Shown piece after piece: positions 8,987 through 18,004 of a stretch of DNA of 64,000 bases. This DNA comes from an uncultured Mollicutes bacterium (GTDB taxonomy: Bacteria > Bacillota_I > Bacilli_A > RFN20 > CAG-826). The stretch lies in assembly GCA_900540365.1 (NCBI GenBank), contig UQFN01000001.1, forward strand, positions 62,001 to 126,000. The letters are read 5' to 3'. Numbering within the stretch: the first letter of the stretch is position 1; each line of letters opens with the position of its first letter. The notes under the pieces are model-generated. The model searched no databases. It was not told where the DNA came from and worked only from the letters and a program-made list of their open reading frames with translations. The translations under genes and the position numbers were made by a program.

Positions 8987-10190
8987 AAATAATAGATTTT
9001 TTAAATTGTTTTAATTTCTCTATTTTTTCAGTTTTAAGTTTAATCAACGAATTAATTACCGCTACTTTTTTATCCAAATAATTAACGATTTCTTTTTGCT
9101 CAGCAATTGGAGGGAGAGGAAATTGAAAATTCCCGAATTGTTCTTGATAGAGGTGTATAATTGTACTTTGTCCCCTTTGATTATAATCAAACCACTCCCA
9201 AAAAATATTACTTGAAAGGCAATAAAACAAGTATTTATTAATGTATTTACCTGACTCGTTTCTAATCAACATAATTCCACTATTAAGAGATGTTTTATAA
9301 GGCAAACCTTGAACAATAGCAACTTTGCCAACAGTGCCGTCTTTTGTTATTAAGAGATCGTTTTCTTTAATCTGAATCTGATAAGCTTCTTTGTATCTTG
9401 CCTCAGTAATATGAGTGCATGTGTCCCAATTGATTGTTCCATCTAAAAAATCAGTCCCAGTTATTAAAAATGGCCCTTCATCCTTGTACTCTTCAGCCTT
9501 TAATCCTTGCCATCCAATTCTTCCTTTAAGATAGCAATGATGTTTTATTTTTGCTAGCTCCCAATCTATAGGTAATTCACCTATAAAATGGTTTTTCGTT
9601 TTTTTCTTTTTCGACTTTCTGAGTCCATTTTTGCAAAGCTCAGAAATGAGGCTGTATCTATAGGCTCTCAATTTTTCGATTTCTTGTTCTTCAAAAGAGA
9701 GGGAGTCATTAATTTTGCTAATTGAGTTATTCAGTTCGTTGACAATCTTTATTTGTTCCTCGTTGGAACGTGTAGGTATGTAAAAATTCTTTATATCATT
9801 TGTCGAAATATTAGGCTGTGCGGATCCCATCGAAGTAAGCCTAACAAAATCTAAAAACATATCATCTAATAGGCAATATTTCAAATACTCTGGTCTTACG
9901 CAGCGCGGCCTTATAATACCAACTCGCTGGTTAATACAAGCCGGTTTATCATCGTCAAAAAGTCCGCTTTTTCCAACGGTGGCGCCACTAAGAGCAACAA
10001 GAACATCATTTCTTTTAACGGTATATGGTGACAATCTAGGATCAAATTGAACACCATAGCATTTTTGAATATCTATTTTTTCATCGACGTCTGTAATTCT
10101 AATCACAGGAAAAGGATTCGAATAATCAAAACTGATTGGTTTAAAAGCAAAACCATTTATTAAATCTGCTATGTATTTAATTCTAATCAT
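8946..10190 (-). CDS. hsdS: Type I restriction-modification specificity subunit
   Basis: 414 residues arranged as two target-recognition domains separated by conserved helical spacers. TRD1 starts at the N-terminus (ADLINGFAFKPISF). The first spacer runs from about 135 to 200 (EEQIKIVNELNNSISKINDS). TRD2 begins at GELPIDWELAKIKHHCYLKG. The distal spacer is at the end (PPIAEQKEIVNYLDKKVAVI). Each TRD reads half of a bipartite target, which cannot be predicted from sequence. It overlaps hsdM by 8 nt and hsdR by 41 nt. Both halves are full length, so a functional HsdS is expected. Confidence 0.94.
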   Translation of the reverse strand: MIRIKYIADLINGFAFKPISFDYSNPFPVIRITDVDEKIDIQKCYGVQFDPRLSPYTVKRNDVLVALSGATVGKSGLFDDDKPACINQRVGIIRPRCVRPEYLKYCLLDDMFLDFVRLTSMGSAQPNISTNDIKNFYIPTRSNEEQIKIVNELNNSISKINDSLSFEEQEIEKLRAYRYSLISELCKNGLRKSKKKKTKNHFIGELPIDWELAKIKHHCYLKGRIGWQGLKAEEYKDEGPFLITGTDFLDGTINWDTCTHITEARYKEAYQIQIKENDLLITKDGTVGKVAIVQGLPYKTSLNSGIMLIRNESGKYINKYLFYCLSSNIFWEWFDYNQRGQSTIIHLYQEQFGNFQFPLPPIAEQKEIVNYLDKKVAVINSLIKLKTEKIEKLKQFKKSIIYERIHGKGMDTNA

Positions 10191-12186
10191 TGAATAATTC
10201 CTCGATCAGGCCCTTTTCTTTGCTGATTATATTTTTCAAATCCGCCAAAACCGCTGACGAAGATATTGGTTCTTTATACTTATAAAAAAACTTATTGAAA
10301 TTTATCTCGCACCCAACCTTAGTAACATAGTCATCTGTAAACCAGGCATCAAGCAAATAAGGTTTAACATTTTCTTCAAAATAAGCATCAACAGATTTGC
10401 TATACTCAACAAATTCGCTATCGTTTAATTCAGAATCTGGTTTCAAACCTGTTTTGGTTTTTTTATCTGGATAAGTCTTTGAAGTGTTATCTTTTTCTGA
10501 AAAAGCCATCGCAATTGCTTTGATGTATTTGTCTTGCAGGGAAGGGAAAATGTTTTTAATAATTCTAACGAAAGCATTCATGTCATCATATACGATTTCA
10601 TTAAAATTGTTATTCAAGGTGGTCAATATTTGGTCTTGTAATACTTTCCCATCTTTTAATTTTCTAATTTTTTCCAGGTTTTCTAATGTAGCTTCTTTAT
10701 TAAGTAAATCTTCAAGCTCTTCCTCATCAAAAAGCGAAGAAAACGCATTCTGAGAATAAAGATTATCAATACGCTCTCTACACAATTTAAAATTCCTTCT
10801 AAATGGTTGTTGAATCGTTACTTCATAATAGTAGAACTCTTCTTTTTTTACATATTTGACTAATTCTGAAGGCTTATTAACATCAAATTTTGAATAAAGA
10901 TTAACTATATTTTCAATGTCTTCAGAAGTCATTTCTTTTCTTTTATAACCAATTCCTTTTTTAAGATTGTGAAAAAAAGATGAAGCATCAATAATTTGTA
11001 TCCACCCTTTTCTCTTTTGAGATTTGCCGTTTTTACTTATAACCCAAGCATAAATTGATATACCAGTATCAATGAAGCCTTGATCAGGCAACTTTATAAT
11101 AGCTTCAACATAGTCTCTGTCTAATAACCATTTTCTGATTTTGCTTTCTCCTGATAATGTTGCACCACTAAACAATGGTGATCCGTTTGAAAGTAATGCT
11201 GCTCTGCCTTTATCTTTCAATTTTCTTATTGCGGCCTTCCAAAATAGCATTTGATTGTCCGTTGATGTAGGAAGATCGTCGCCAAGCAAATTTTTAATAG
11301 TATCTTCGTCTGCTTTTTTTCTACCGCAGCCATAAGGAGCGTTCTGAAGGACATAATCAAAATCGTCGTTTGGAAATGGATCTTCTTTCAATGTATCTGC
11401 AACAACGAAGTTCTCTGCCTTTTGACCAATCATAAGTTGTTCAGCCTTACAAATTGCAATACTTAAATCACTATTATCCTGGCCATACACAACAACATTG
11501 TTCATCGGGTTCATTGCCGTTACAGTTTTTTCAAAATGGCTTGTTAGCTGTCCAGAGCCAACACAATTATCTAGTAGCGTAACATAATTGAATCCATTTT
11601 TTAGATGTTCGCACCCTTCAGCAAGCAAAAGCTTGGTTAGTAATTCGACAAAATCCGATGGAGTCCAGTTTTGACCATTTTCTACTGTGCCATAAACCAT
11701 GCAAATCAATTGGCCGAATAGTTTTCCCATCTCTGTATTATCCATAACGCCTAAATCAAGCGCATCAAACTTCTTAAGAACGCCATAAAGAGTTCCTTTG
11801 TCATCTAACGCCTTTGCTGTTTTAACGAGGTCCAACCCTTTTTCACCGAAAATAAAGGTAACGTTATCTGAAAAGCCTTCGATCATTTTCTTGGTGTTGG
11901 AATAGTATTTTTGTGGATCGGAGAGCAAATCATGGAATGTCATTTTGCAGACGTTGTAATATCCATGCCCAGATTCAGAAAGAAGTTTTTGCTTATCAAT
12001 TGTGCCTTCTTTTTTCATTTTTGCATATGCTTTATCAACCGCTTCTTGTGTATCTTTAAGAAGGCCCATCAATCTTTTTAAGATTGTAAAGCCTAAAATT
12101 GTGTCACGATAGTAATCTTGCATGCTATCTTTACGCAAAATATCTTGAACACTCTTTATATCGTTAAAATAATTTCTTGTATCCAT
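10183..12186 (-). CDS. hsdM: Type I restriction-modification N6-adenine methyltransferase subunit
   Basis: 667 residues. A helical N-terminal HsdM domain (ILRKDSMQDYYRDTILGFTILKRL) is followed by a Rossmann methyltransferase. The S-adenosylmethionine motif reads LLDNCVGSGQLTSHF where DPACGSGG is usual, and the catalytic motif IV reads QNAPYG where NPPF/NPPY is usual. These are departures from consensus, but the rest of the domain and the operon are intact, so a divergent but active enzyme is plausible. It would methylate adenine at the HsdS target, protecting host DNA. It is the first gene of the intact hsdM-hsdS-hsdR-DUF2971 operon and sits 86 nt downstream of the 183-residue gene. Confidence 0.92.
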   Translation of the reverse strand: MDTRNYFNDIKSVQDILRKDSMQDYYRDTILGFTILKRLMGLLKDTQEAVDKAYAKMKKEGTIDKQKLLSESGHGYYNVCKMTFHDLLSDPQKYYSNTKKMIEGFSDNVTFIFGEKGLDLVKTAKALDDKGTLYGVLKKFDALDLGVMDNTEMGKLFGQLICMVYGTVENGQNWTPSDFVELLTKLLLAEGCEHLKNGFNYVTLLDNCVGSGQLTSHFEKTVTAMNPMNNVVVYGQDNSDLSIAICKAEQLMIGQKAENFVVADTLKEDPFPNDDFDYVLQNAPYGCGRKKADEDTIKNLLGDDLPTSTDNQMLFWKAAIRKLKDKGRAALLSNGSPLFSGATLSGESKIRKWLLDRDYVEAIIKLPDQGFIDTGISIYAWVISKNGKSQKRKGWIQIIDASSFFHNLKKGIGYKRKEMTSEDIENIVNLYSKFDVNKPSELVKYVKKEEFYYYEVTIQQPFRRNFKLCRERIDNLYSQNAFSSLFDEEELEDLLNKEATLENLEKIRKLKDGKVLQDQILTTLNNNFNEIVYDDMNAFVRIIKNIFPSLQDKYIKAIAMAFSEKDNTSKTYPDKKTKTGLKPDSELNDSEFVEYSKSVDAYFEENVKPYLLDAWFTDDYVTKVGCEINFNKFFYKYKEPISSSAVLADLKNIISKEKGLIEELFND

Positions 12187-12272
12187 CTCTTTTGATTCTC
12201 CATTCCAATCCCGGGAATCTAAACTTACTTAATTATATCGAAATTTAAATTAGTAATCTATCCAAACTATAG

Positions 12273-12824
12273 CTAATAAGTTAGGCATTCTTTAATAAAA
12301 TTTGTATTTTCTAAACACCTTTCAAAAGCAGATTGCGATAAGGTTAACACTCCATTTGAATCAGTCATTCTGTGTACCTTAGGGTAATCAGCTGGATTAT
12401 TTTCGACAGCTGCTAAGAAGCTCGAATTATCTCCAATGCCAACACCTTTATGGTGGACAGGACCAACTATAATGTCACTATAAGCACTGGTGCTGGCTAA
12501 GCGGCTGTAATCAAAGTTCGGCTTTACTGCCTGGAATTCGATTCTATCTGGAGGTATTCCGTATTTCTTTTTGGCTCTTAGTTTCCGATCATTAACATTT
12601 GGCAACTCGATAGCTAAGACAAGAATATTGGCCTTTCTAGCGTTATTTAGATAGAAGTCACAATATGGTTCTGATTCTTGTAACAAATCGATGATGCCAT
12701 ACTGCTCAGCAACTTTTTCTAATTCGCCTGCTGCATTTCCACGCATTATGGCTAATTGAATTTTGTTAAGGGCTGTATTTAGAAAGTCTTGTAATGATTC
12801 TGGTCCTAAAGTCACACTATTCAC
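12273..12824 (-). CDS. Unknown 183-residue protein linked to a methylase gene
   Basis: I do not recognise a family. The first 60 residues look helical. The middle is alternating hydrophobic (ANILVLAIELPNVNDRK), as in an alpha/beta sheet. Near residue 115 there is a Gly/His-rich stretch SDIIVGPVHHKGVGIGDNSS that could be a binding or catalytic loop. It overlaps the end of the broken hsdM-hsdS fusion by 8 nt, so it was translated as that gene's partner, and the intact hsdM follows after 86 nt. No membrane segment or signal peptide. A role with the methylase fusion, for example as a small effector, is inferred from the overlap only. Confidence 0.6.
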   Translation of the reverse strand: MNSVTLGPESLQDFLNTALNKIQLAIMRGNAAGELEKVAEQYGIIDLLQESEPYCDFYLNNARKANILVLAIELPNVNDRKLRAKKKYGIPPDRIEFQAVKPNFDYSRLASTSAYSDIIVGPVHHKGVGIGDNSSFLAAVENNPADYPKVHRMTDSNGVLTLSQSAFERCLENTNFIKECLTY

Positions 12825-14607
12825 CTTCTTCCTTATCCCAAAGGTTATCTAGCATTTTGTTCGCTTTAGACTCTAGGGATTTAAGCCTTTCTTTTTCTGA
12901 TCTAATTAAATCTCTTAAATCCATATACTCTGAACCAATTCTAACTTGGCGATCATAAAGTAAACCTGGAACCGGAATCTTTTTGACGTTATTGATTGAT
13001 AAGTTAGGAATAATATTGCCGGTTTGATACATTTCCAATACTTGTCTGCCTAAATCTGACTCAAAATAAGCAACCAGGTAATATGGATCCAGTTTCTTTT
13101 TTTTTGGCCTAATGACCATGATGCTTCCGGCTGCAACAATTGGCTCATCAGTATTTAAATCAACCACCGCAGATTTAACTCTTAATGATTTAGTAGAGAT
13201 AACAACATCACCTTTTTGAACTTTAAACTTATCAATTGTGTTTTCTGGGATGTCATATCTTTCTAATTTAGACACAATTGAACCATTTTCAACGTTACTC
13301 ATTTGAAGCAAACGAGTACCCGTTCCATCTGTTTTATGAATAGATTCTAATTTTGCAGAAGGCACTTGCCATCCGGTAAATATATCCGCTAATTCTATTA
13401 ATTCAGTGGCATTTGGCATTGTTTTTTCAATCTTTTTAAAGTAAATAGCTGGTGATAATGAATAATCATGCTTGGCAATTTCTTCAGGTGTAAATAAGCA
13501 TTCACCACTATCGAAAGACTTGCTAAATTCCATAAACAATTCGTGCGCATTTACACTATTGATTTTTCTATTTTCTTTTTTGAAATATGCTGAACCATCA
13601 AACAAGGCAACACGTTCATTCTTTGTGTCTGACAACACTACCATTGCTGTACCAATGTTTGTTCTAGTAAAGATATTTGTTGGCAGGGTAATAACGGCTT
13701 TAACAAAACCGCAACGGAGCATGTGATCTCTAACTCTCTTGTCAGCTAAATTGGAAAGAATAGATAGAGGAACAACGGAAATTGCTACACCATCATCTCT
13801 ATCTAAATAATTCATCATGGCTGATAAGAAGAAATAATCAGATGTATCGCCCTGGTTAAGTAAGAATCTGTTAGCGTTGCAATTAAACATTATTTCTCTT
13901 TGTCTTGAGTCCTTAACAATGAGTTTTCATGGGAATTCAGAAAATACGAGGTTTGAACCAACTCGTGCAGTTTGATGATGCCAGCTATCCTCAAAGCAAT
14001 TGATATTTCTGACACGGCCTTCAATTTCGTTAGCGTGTAGACGCATGTTTGCAATAATCGAATTACTAATATTAATTTCAACACCTTCGATGTGTGGGTA
14101 CTCTTTTGCGGCCTTTAATAAGAAGGAACCCTCTCCACAAGTCATGTCAGTGACATTAATTTTTTGCTTTAAGAATTTATTAGCTAATAATAATACTAAA
14201 TCACTAAGACTATCAGGTGTCGATTCGTCATGAATTGAGTTACTAAATGAATAATTAAGCATAGCTAACAATTCGTCTTTAGTGAAATTTGATAATTCTA
14301 AACTGATTGCTAAAGGATCGAAACGATATCCCAAACCTTGATTAGCATAAACCTCTTGAGGTCCGACTTTTGCCGCTTCAACCAACTCTTTCACACTTTT
14401 ATACGTGTAGCTAGTATCTTCTTCTGTTAAAGCTTTGACCAATTTACAGGCTGCATCATCTACGTCGCCTGTTGGGTAATTGTTAAACTTTTCTAAATAA
14501 AGATAGTAGGTAAATGCCAACGCCTTTGCAGTATATTCCACCAAGGAAGCAGGCATGTACATCTTTAAGTTGTTAGTAAATTTCCAAATTTTGTTTTCTA
14601 ATTCCAC
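12817..14607 (-). pseudogene. HsdM-HsdS fusion methylase, interrupted by in-frame UGA
   Basis: Read through the stop, it is a protein of about 596 residues. There is a helical N-terminus, a methyltransferase motif VTDMTCGEGSFLLKAA near residue 155, then LVFSEFP-(UGA)-KLIVKD, then the rest of the methylase (GDTSDYFFLSAMMNYL...). From about residue 400 onward comes a half HsdS: a target-recognition domain (IFTGWQVPSAKLESI) and a helical spacer. The UGA at 13927-13929 falls exactly where motif IV needs its aromatic residue, so TGG to TGA is the likely lesion. The two halves are in the same frame, 12 codons apart, with no ribosome-binding site for the second. The start has a strong AGGAGG a few bases upstream and a clear promoter. 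Both domains are otherwise undamaged, suggesting recent loss. Confidence 0.85.
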
Positions 14608-14622
14608 GATTGAATCCTCCTT

Positions 14623-14640
14623 TAATCTTAGCCCAGATTA
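14623..14640. promoter_or_regulatory. Operator-like dyad, downstream copy
   Basis: TAATCT-N6-AGATTA, a perfect 6-bp inverted repeat with a 6-bp spacer. It lies just upstream of the ribosome-binding site of the hsdM-hsdS fusion and downstream of its -10 box. An identical half-site arrangement occurs at 14692-14709, 69 bp away, so the two sites bracket the promoter. This is typical of a dimeric repressor or controller protein, whose gene is not in the window. Confidence 0.6.
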
Positions 14641-14643
14641 CTT

Positions 14644-14673
14644 TTGACAATACCATGATATCCTGCCGATAAT
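14644..14673 (+). promoter_or_regulatory. Putative rightward promoter facing the hsd promoter
   Basis: On the + strand TTGACA (14644-14649) is followed after 18 nt by GATAAT (14668-14673). It overlaps the leftward promoter of the hsdM-hsdS fusion face to face. No gene follows on the + strand before rlmD, so if active it would make a short RNA or an antisense transcript into rlmD's 3' end. Confidence 0.4.
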
Positions 14674-14683
14674 ACCATGTCAA
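14655..14683 (-). promoter_or_regulatory. Promoter of the hsdM-hsdS fusion operon
   Basis: On the minus strand a perfect -35 TTGACA (14678-14683) and a -10 TATCAT (14655-14660) are separated by exactly 17 nt. The start codon is about 48 nt downstream behind AGGAGG. The promoter is flanked by the two TAATCT-N6-AGATTA dyads. Confidence 0.75.
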
Positions 14684-14691
14684 TAAAAAAT

Positions 14692-14709
14692 TAATCTTTG
14701 CTTAGATTA
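14692..14709. promoter_or_regulatory. Operator-like dyad, upstream copy
   Basis: TAATCT-N6-AGATTA on the far side of the hsd promoter, the same half-sites and spacer length as at 14623-14640. The two centres are 69 bp apart, which would permit looping or a double block of the promoter. Confidence 0.6.
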
Positions 14710-14926
14710 GTTTTAATGTTCTACTAGTAGAAAAGTTTTTAAAACCTGAAGAATGATCTGCACCCCGTTATGTACATTTTATATCCGTGATTAACACCAC
14801 TTACAACGTAGGACACAGGCTATCTTTTGTATAATTAATTAATACATTTTGCATTAAGTAAAAGTGGTATTCGTGAGATATAACTCTCTTCAAATTATGA
14901 CCTTTTTTATTAAAAATGAATGGTTT

Positions 14927-16267
14927 TTACTTCTTGAGATACAATCCAACTACGCTCTCAATATGATATGTCCTAGGAAACATATCAACAAAATTAATTG
15001 ATTTAATATCATAATATTTCTTTAATATAAATAAGTCTCTAGCTAAAGTTGATACATCACAAGAAATATAAATAATCTTTTTAGGAGCAGATTTAATTAA
15101 AGCATTAATAAATTTTTCATCTAATCCTTTTCTAGGAGGATCAACAAAAACTACATCAAATTTATTATTAAAAACAAAATCACTAGCATCTAAACAATAA
15201 AATTTAACATTATTAATATTATTTAATTTAGCATTTAATTTAGCATCATTTATTGCTTCTTTAACAATTTCAACTCCAACAACTTCTTTAACTTTATTAG
15301 CTAATGTTAATCCAATAGTACCTATTCCACAATAAGCATCTAATATAACATCATTACTAGTTAAATTAGCTTCTTTTGAAGCTAATTTATATAAAACTTC
15401 ACATTGATCATGATTTACTTGATAAAAAGATTTTGAAGATATTCTAAATTTAATTCCTAGTAAAACATCTTCAATATATCCTTTTCCGTATATAACTTCT
15501 TCTTTATCTCCTAAAATTACATTAGTTTTTCTTTCGTTTATATTAAGTACAATTGTTGTTAACATTGGACAAGCTTTAACTAAAGCTTTTGATAAAATAT
15601 TTTTAGATTTAAATCTTGAAGTAGTAACAACTAAAGTTAACATTACTTCTTTAGTTACTTTTCCTACTCGAATTAAAGCATGTCTAACAATACCTTCTTC
15701 TTTATCTTCATCATAAGCTTTAATTTTTAATTCTTTTAATAATCTAGCTAAATTTTTTAAGATGACTTCATGAACTTCATCTTCAATCATACATTTACTA
15801 ATTGGAACAATATCATGGGATTTTATTTTATAAAATCCATATACTAAACGATGTTGTTTATCATATCCAAAAGGAACTTGAATTTTATTACGATAAAAAT
15901 AAGGCGTTTCCATTTTAAAAAGCGGAACATCTTTAATATTTAATTTACCTATTGAATTTAAAATATTAATTGCTGTTTTCTTTTTATATTCAAGTTCTTT
16001 TTGATAATCTAAATTTTGGAAGGAGCATCCTCCACAACTAGTAGCACATTTACATAAAGGATTAATTCGATATGGAGAAAATTTAGTTATTTTTTTAATT
16101 TTTCCTACATCAAAATTTTTCTTACGATATAAGATTTCTACTTCAGCTTCTTCATCAATTAATAAAGATGGAACAAAAATAACACGATTATTTGCTTTAC
16201 ATAATCCTTGTCCATCAAAAGTAAAATCAACACATTTTACATTAATAACTTCATTATTTTTGTTCAT
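14927..16267 (-). CDS. rlmD: 23S rRNA (uracil-5-)-methyltransferase, RlmD/RlmCD type
   Basis: 446 residues. It has an N-terminal TRAM RNA-binding domain (to about 60), an iron-sulfur cysteine cluster (CKCATSCGGCSFQ near 85), then a Rossmann methyltransferase with DAYCGIGTIGL, VFVDPPRKGLD and YISCDVSTLARD, where the Cys is the catalytic nucleophile. It methylates uracil C5 in 23S rRNA (U1939 and, in Bacilli, also U747). The last codons (HIESVVG) coincide with the right att-like repeat, so the C-terminal GLYLKK may be supplied by the neighbouring element. The ORF is complete and should be functional. It starts 22 nt downstream of metG on the same strand. Confidence 0.95.
   Translation of the reverse strand: MNKNNEVINVKCVDFTFDGQGLCKANNRVIFVPSLLIDEEAEVEILYRKKNFDVGKIKKITKFSPYRINPLCKCATSCGGCSFQNLDYQKELEYKKKTAINILNSIGKLNIKDVPLFKMETPYFYRNKIQVPFGYDKQHRLVYGFYKIKSHDIVPISKCMIEDEVHEVILKNLARLLKELKIKAYDEDKEEGIVRHALIRVGKVTKEVMLTLVVTTSRFKSKNILSKALVKACPMLTTIVLNINERKTNVILGDKEEVIYGKGYIEDVLLGIKFRISSKSFYQVNHDQCEVLYKLASKEANLTSNDVILDAYCGIGTIGLTLANKVKEVVGVEIVKEAINDAKLNAKLNNINNVKFYCLDASDFVFNNKFDVVFVDPPRKGLDEKFINALIKSAPKKIIYISCDVSTLARDLFILKKYYDIKSINFVDMFPRTYHIESVVGLYLKK
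14947..14965. repeat. Right att-like direct repeat within rlmD 3' end
   Basis: CAACTACGCTCTCAATATG, matching the left copy at 4904-4922 with a single mismatch and in direct orientation. It covers the codons for IESVVG near the rlmD stop, so an element integrating here regenerates the gene's 3' end while displacing the original tail to the other end. Confidence 0.5.
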
Positions 16268-16289
16268 ATAAATTTCAAAATCTAAAAAA

Positions 16290-17873
16290 TTATCTAGGTT
16301 TTACAAGGTTTTTAACATAATTAACGTCGTTTTCATCAAGACGAGGGAATAAAGCTTCGCCTTTATTAACCTTTTTATTATCTAATAAATGAGTATTTAA
16401 CATATTATTATAATCTCTTAAAGAATCAGTAATTCCTAAAAAATCAAATATACGATTTGCTTTATTAACTAAAATTGGTCTTAACATAATTGCAGCATTA
16501 AATATAACATAAGTTAAATGAGACATAACTGCTTTTAATTCTTCAAGTTTAGAATTATCTTTAGCTAAACTCCAAGGAGCAGTTTCTTCAATATATTTAT
16601 TTGCTCTTCCAAGTAAATTCATTACATCAATATAAGCTTCAGTTATTTTTAAATCATCCATTTTTTCTTCAAAAGATTTTTTAGTAGAAATAACTAAATC
16701 TTCTAATTCCTTATCTAAAGGTGTAACACTAATAAATGAAGGAATTATTCCATCAAAATATTTAATAATCATTGAAATAGATCTATTAACTAAATTACCT
16801 AAATTATTTGCTAAATCTAAATTTATTCTTTCAATAAATTGTTCTGGAGTAAATTGTCCATCTTGTCCAAAAACAATTTCACGAGCAAAGTAATATCTAA
16901 CCGCATCCACTCCATATTTTTCAACAAGTGGATAAGGTGAAATAACATTACCTTTAGATTTAGACATTTTTCCATCTTTAGTCATCAATAATCCATGAAC
17001 AAATACTTTATCTGGAAGTCTTAAATGAAGTGCACTTAAAAATTCAGGCCAATAAATTGTATGGAATCTAGTAATATCAGCTCCAATTACATGGATAATT
17101 TCACATTCCTCACTTTCCCAAAACTTTTTATATAAAGAATCATCTTCACTTCTATAACCTAAAGCACTTAAATAATTAAATAATGCATCAAGCCAAACAT
17201 AAGCAACATGTTTTTTATTTTCTAAAATTGGTATACCCCAATCAAAAGAAGTTCTACTTACACAAAGATCTTCAAGTCCAGGTTTAATAAAGTTATTTAA
17301 CATCTCACTTTTTTTAGATGGAGGATAAATTGAATCTTCTTTATTAAAAAAACTCATTAATGGCTCTAAATATTTATTTGTTTTAAAAAAGTAACAAGAT
17401 TCAGTTTGTCTTTCTACAGGACGATTACAATCAGGACATAAGTGTTCTTCTCCTACTTGTGTATCAGTCCAAAATGATTCACAAGGTGTACAATACCATC
17501 CTTCATATTCACCTAAATAAACATCATCATTTTTAATAAAATCACTAAAAACACTTTGAACTACTTTAATATGTCTTTCATCGGTAGTACGAATAAAATC
17601 GTCATTGGTAATTTCAAGTAATCTCCATAAATCTTTGAATTTATCGACAATTTCATCAATATAAACTTTAGTGTCTTTATTTGCTAACTTCGCATTTTTT
17701 TGTATTTTTTGACCGTGTTCATCAGTACCTGTTAAAAAATAACATTCAAAATGTCTCTCTCTTTTATAACGAGCAAATATATCGCACATTGTAGTGCAAT
17801 AAGCATGTCCTATATGGGCGTTTCCACTAGGATAATAAATAGGGGTTGTAATATAAAATCTTTTCTTTTCCAT
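16290..17873 (-). CDS. metG: Methionyl-tRNA synthetase
   Basis: 527 residues. Class I signature HIGH appears as SGNAHIGHAY near 16-25, and KMSKS as DGKMSKSKGNV near 300. A single zinc knuckle is seen in CTPCESFW...CPDCNRPV. The protein ends soon after the anticodon-binding helices and lacks the C-terminal EMAP-like tRNA-binding domain found in longer bacterial forms. It charges tRNA-Met in the cytoplasm. No T-box leader is visible in the 175 nt upstream, which is shared with the divergent ClC gene. The stop codon lies inside a weak copy of the dispersed motif described in the findings. Confidence 0.96.
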   Translation of the reverse strand: MEKKRFYITTPIYYPSGNAHIGHAYCTTMCDIFARYKRERHFECYFLTGTDEHGQKIQKNAKLANKDTKVYIDEIVDKFKDLWRLLEITNDDFIRTTDERHIKVVQSVFSDFIKNDDVYLGEYEGWYCTPCESFWTDTQVGEEHLCPDCNRPVERQTESCYFFKTNKYLEPLMSFFNKEDSIYPPSKKSEMLNNFIKPGLEDLCVSRTSFDWGIPILENKKHVAYVWLDALFNYLSALGYRSEDDSLYKKFWESEECEIIHVIGADITRFHTIYWPEFLSALHLRLPDKVFVHGLLMTKDGKMSKSKGNVISPYPLVEKYGVDAVRYYFAREIVFGQDGQFTPEQFIERINLDLANNLGNLVNRSISMIIKYFDGIIPSFISVTPLDKELEDLVISTKKSFEEKMDDLKITEAYIDVMNLLGRANKYIEETAPWSLAKDNSKLEELKAVMSHLTYVIFNAAIMLRPILVNKANRIFDFLGITDSLRDYNNMLNTHLLDNKKVNKGEALFPRLDENDVNYVKNLVKPR

Positions 17874-18004
17874 AACTTTAAAATTATAACATATTTAATA
17901 GATTTTAAATATTTCAGAATATTTAAGTGTTTTTTAAATTAATTATTGATTAACTAAAAACAAATATAAATTTTAAAAAACTATCAATTTTATTTTATTA
18001 AATA

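Noticed and set aside
13890..13929. UGA read as tryptophan (genetic code 4)
   Set aside because: Housekeeping genes use UGG for Trp, have no internal UGA, and several end in UGA at the right place (rnmV, pth, mfd, the M50-like gene). The UGA in the methylase fusion is therefore a stop in this host.
4974..14607. Integrase or transposase within the 10-kb block
   Set aside because: All frames there are hsd genes, DUF2971 or the 183-residue protein; no recombinase motifs are seen, so mobility is inferred only from the repeats.
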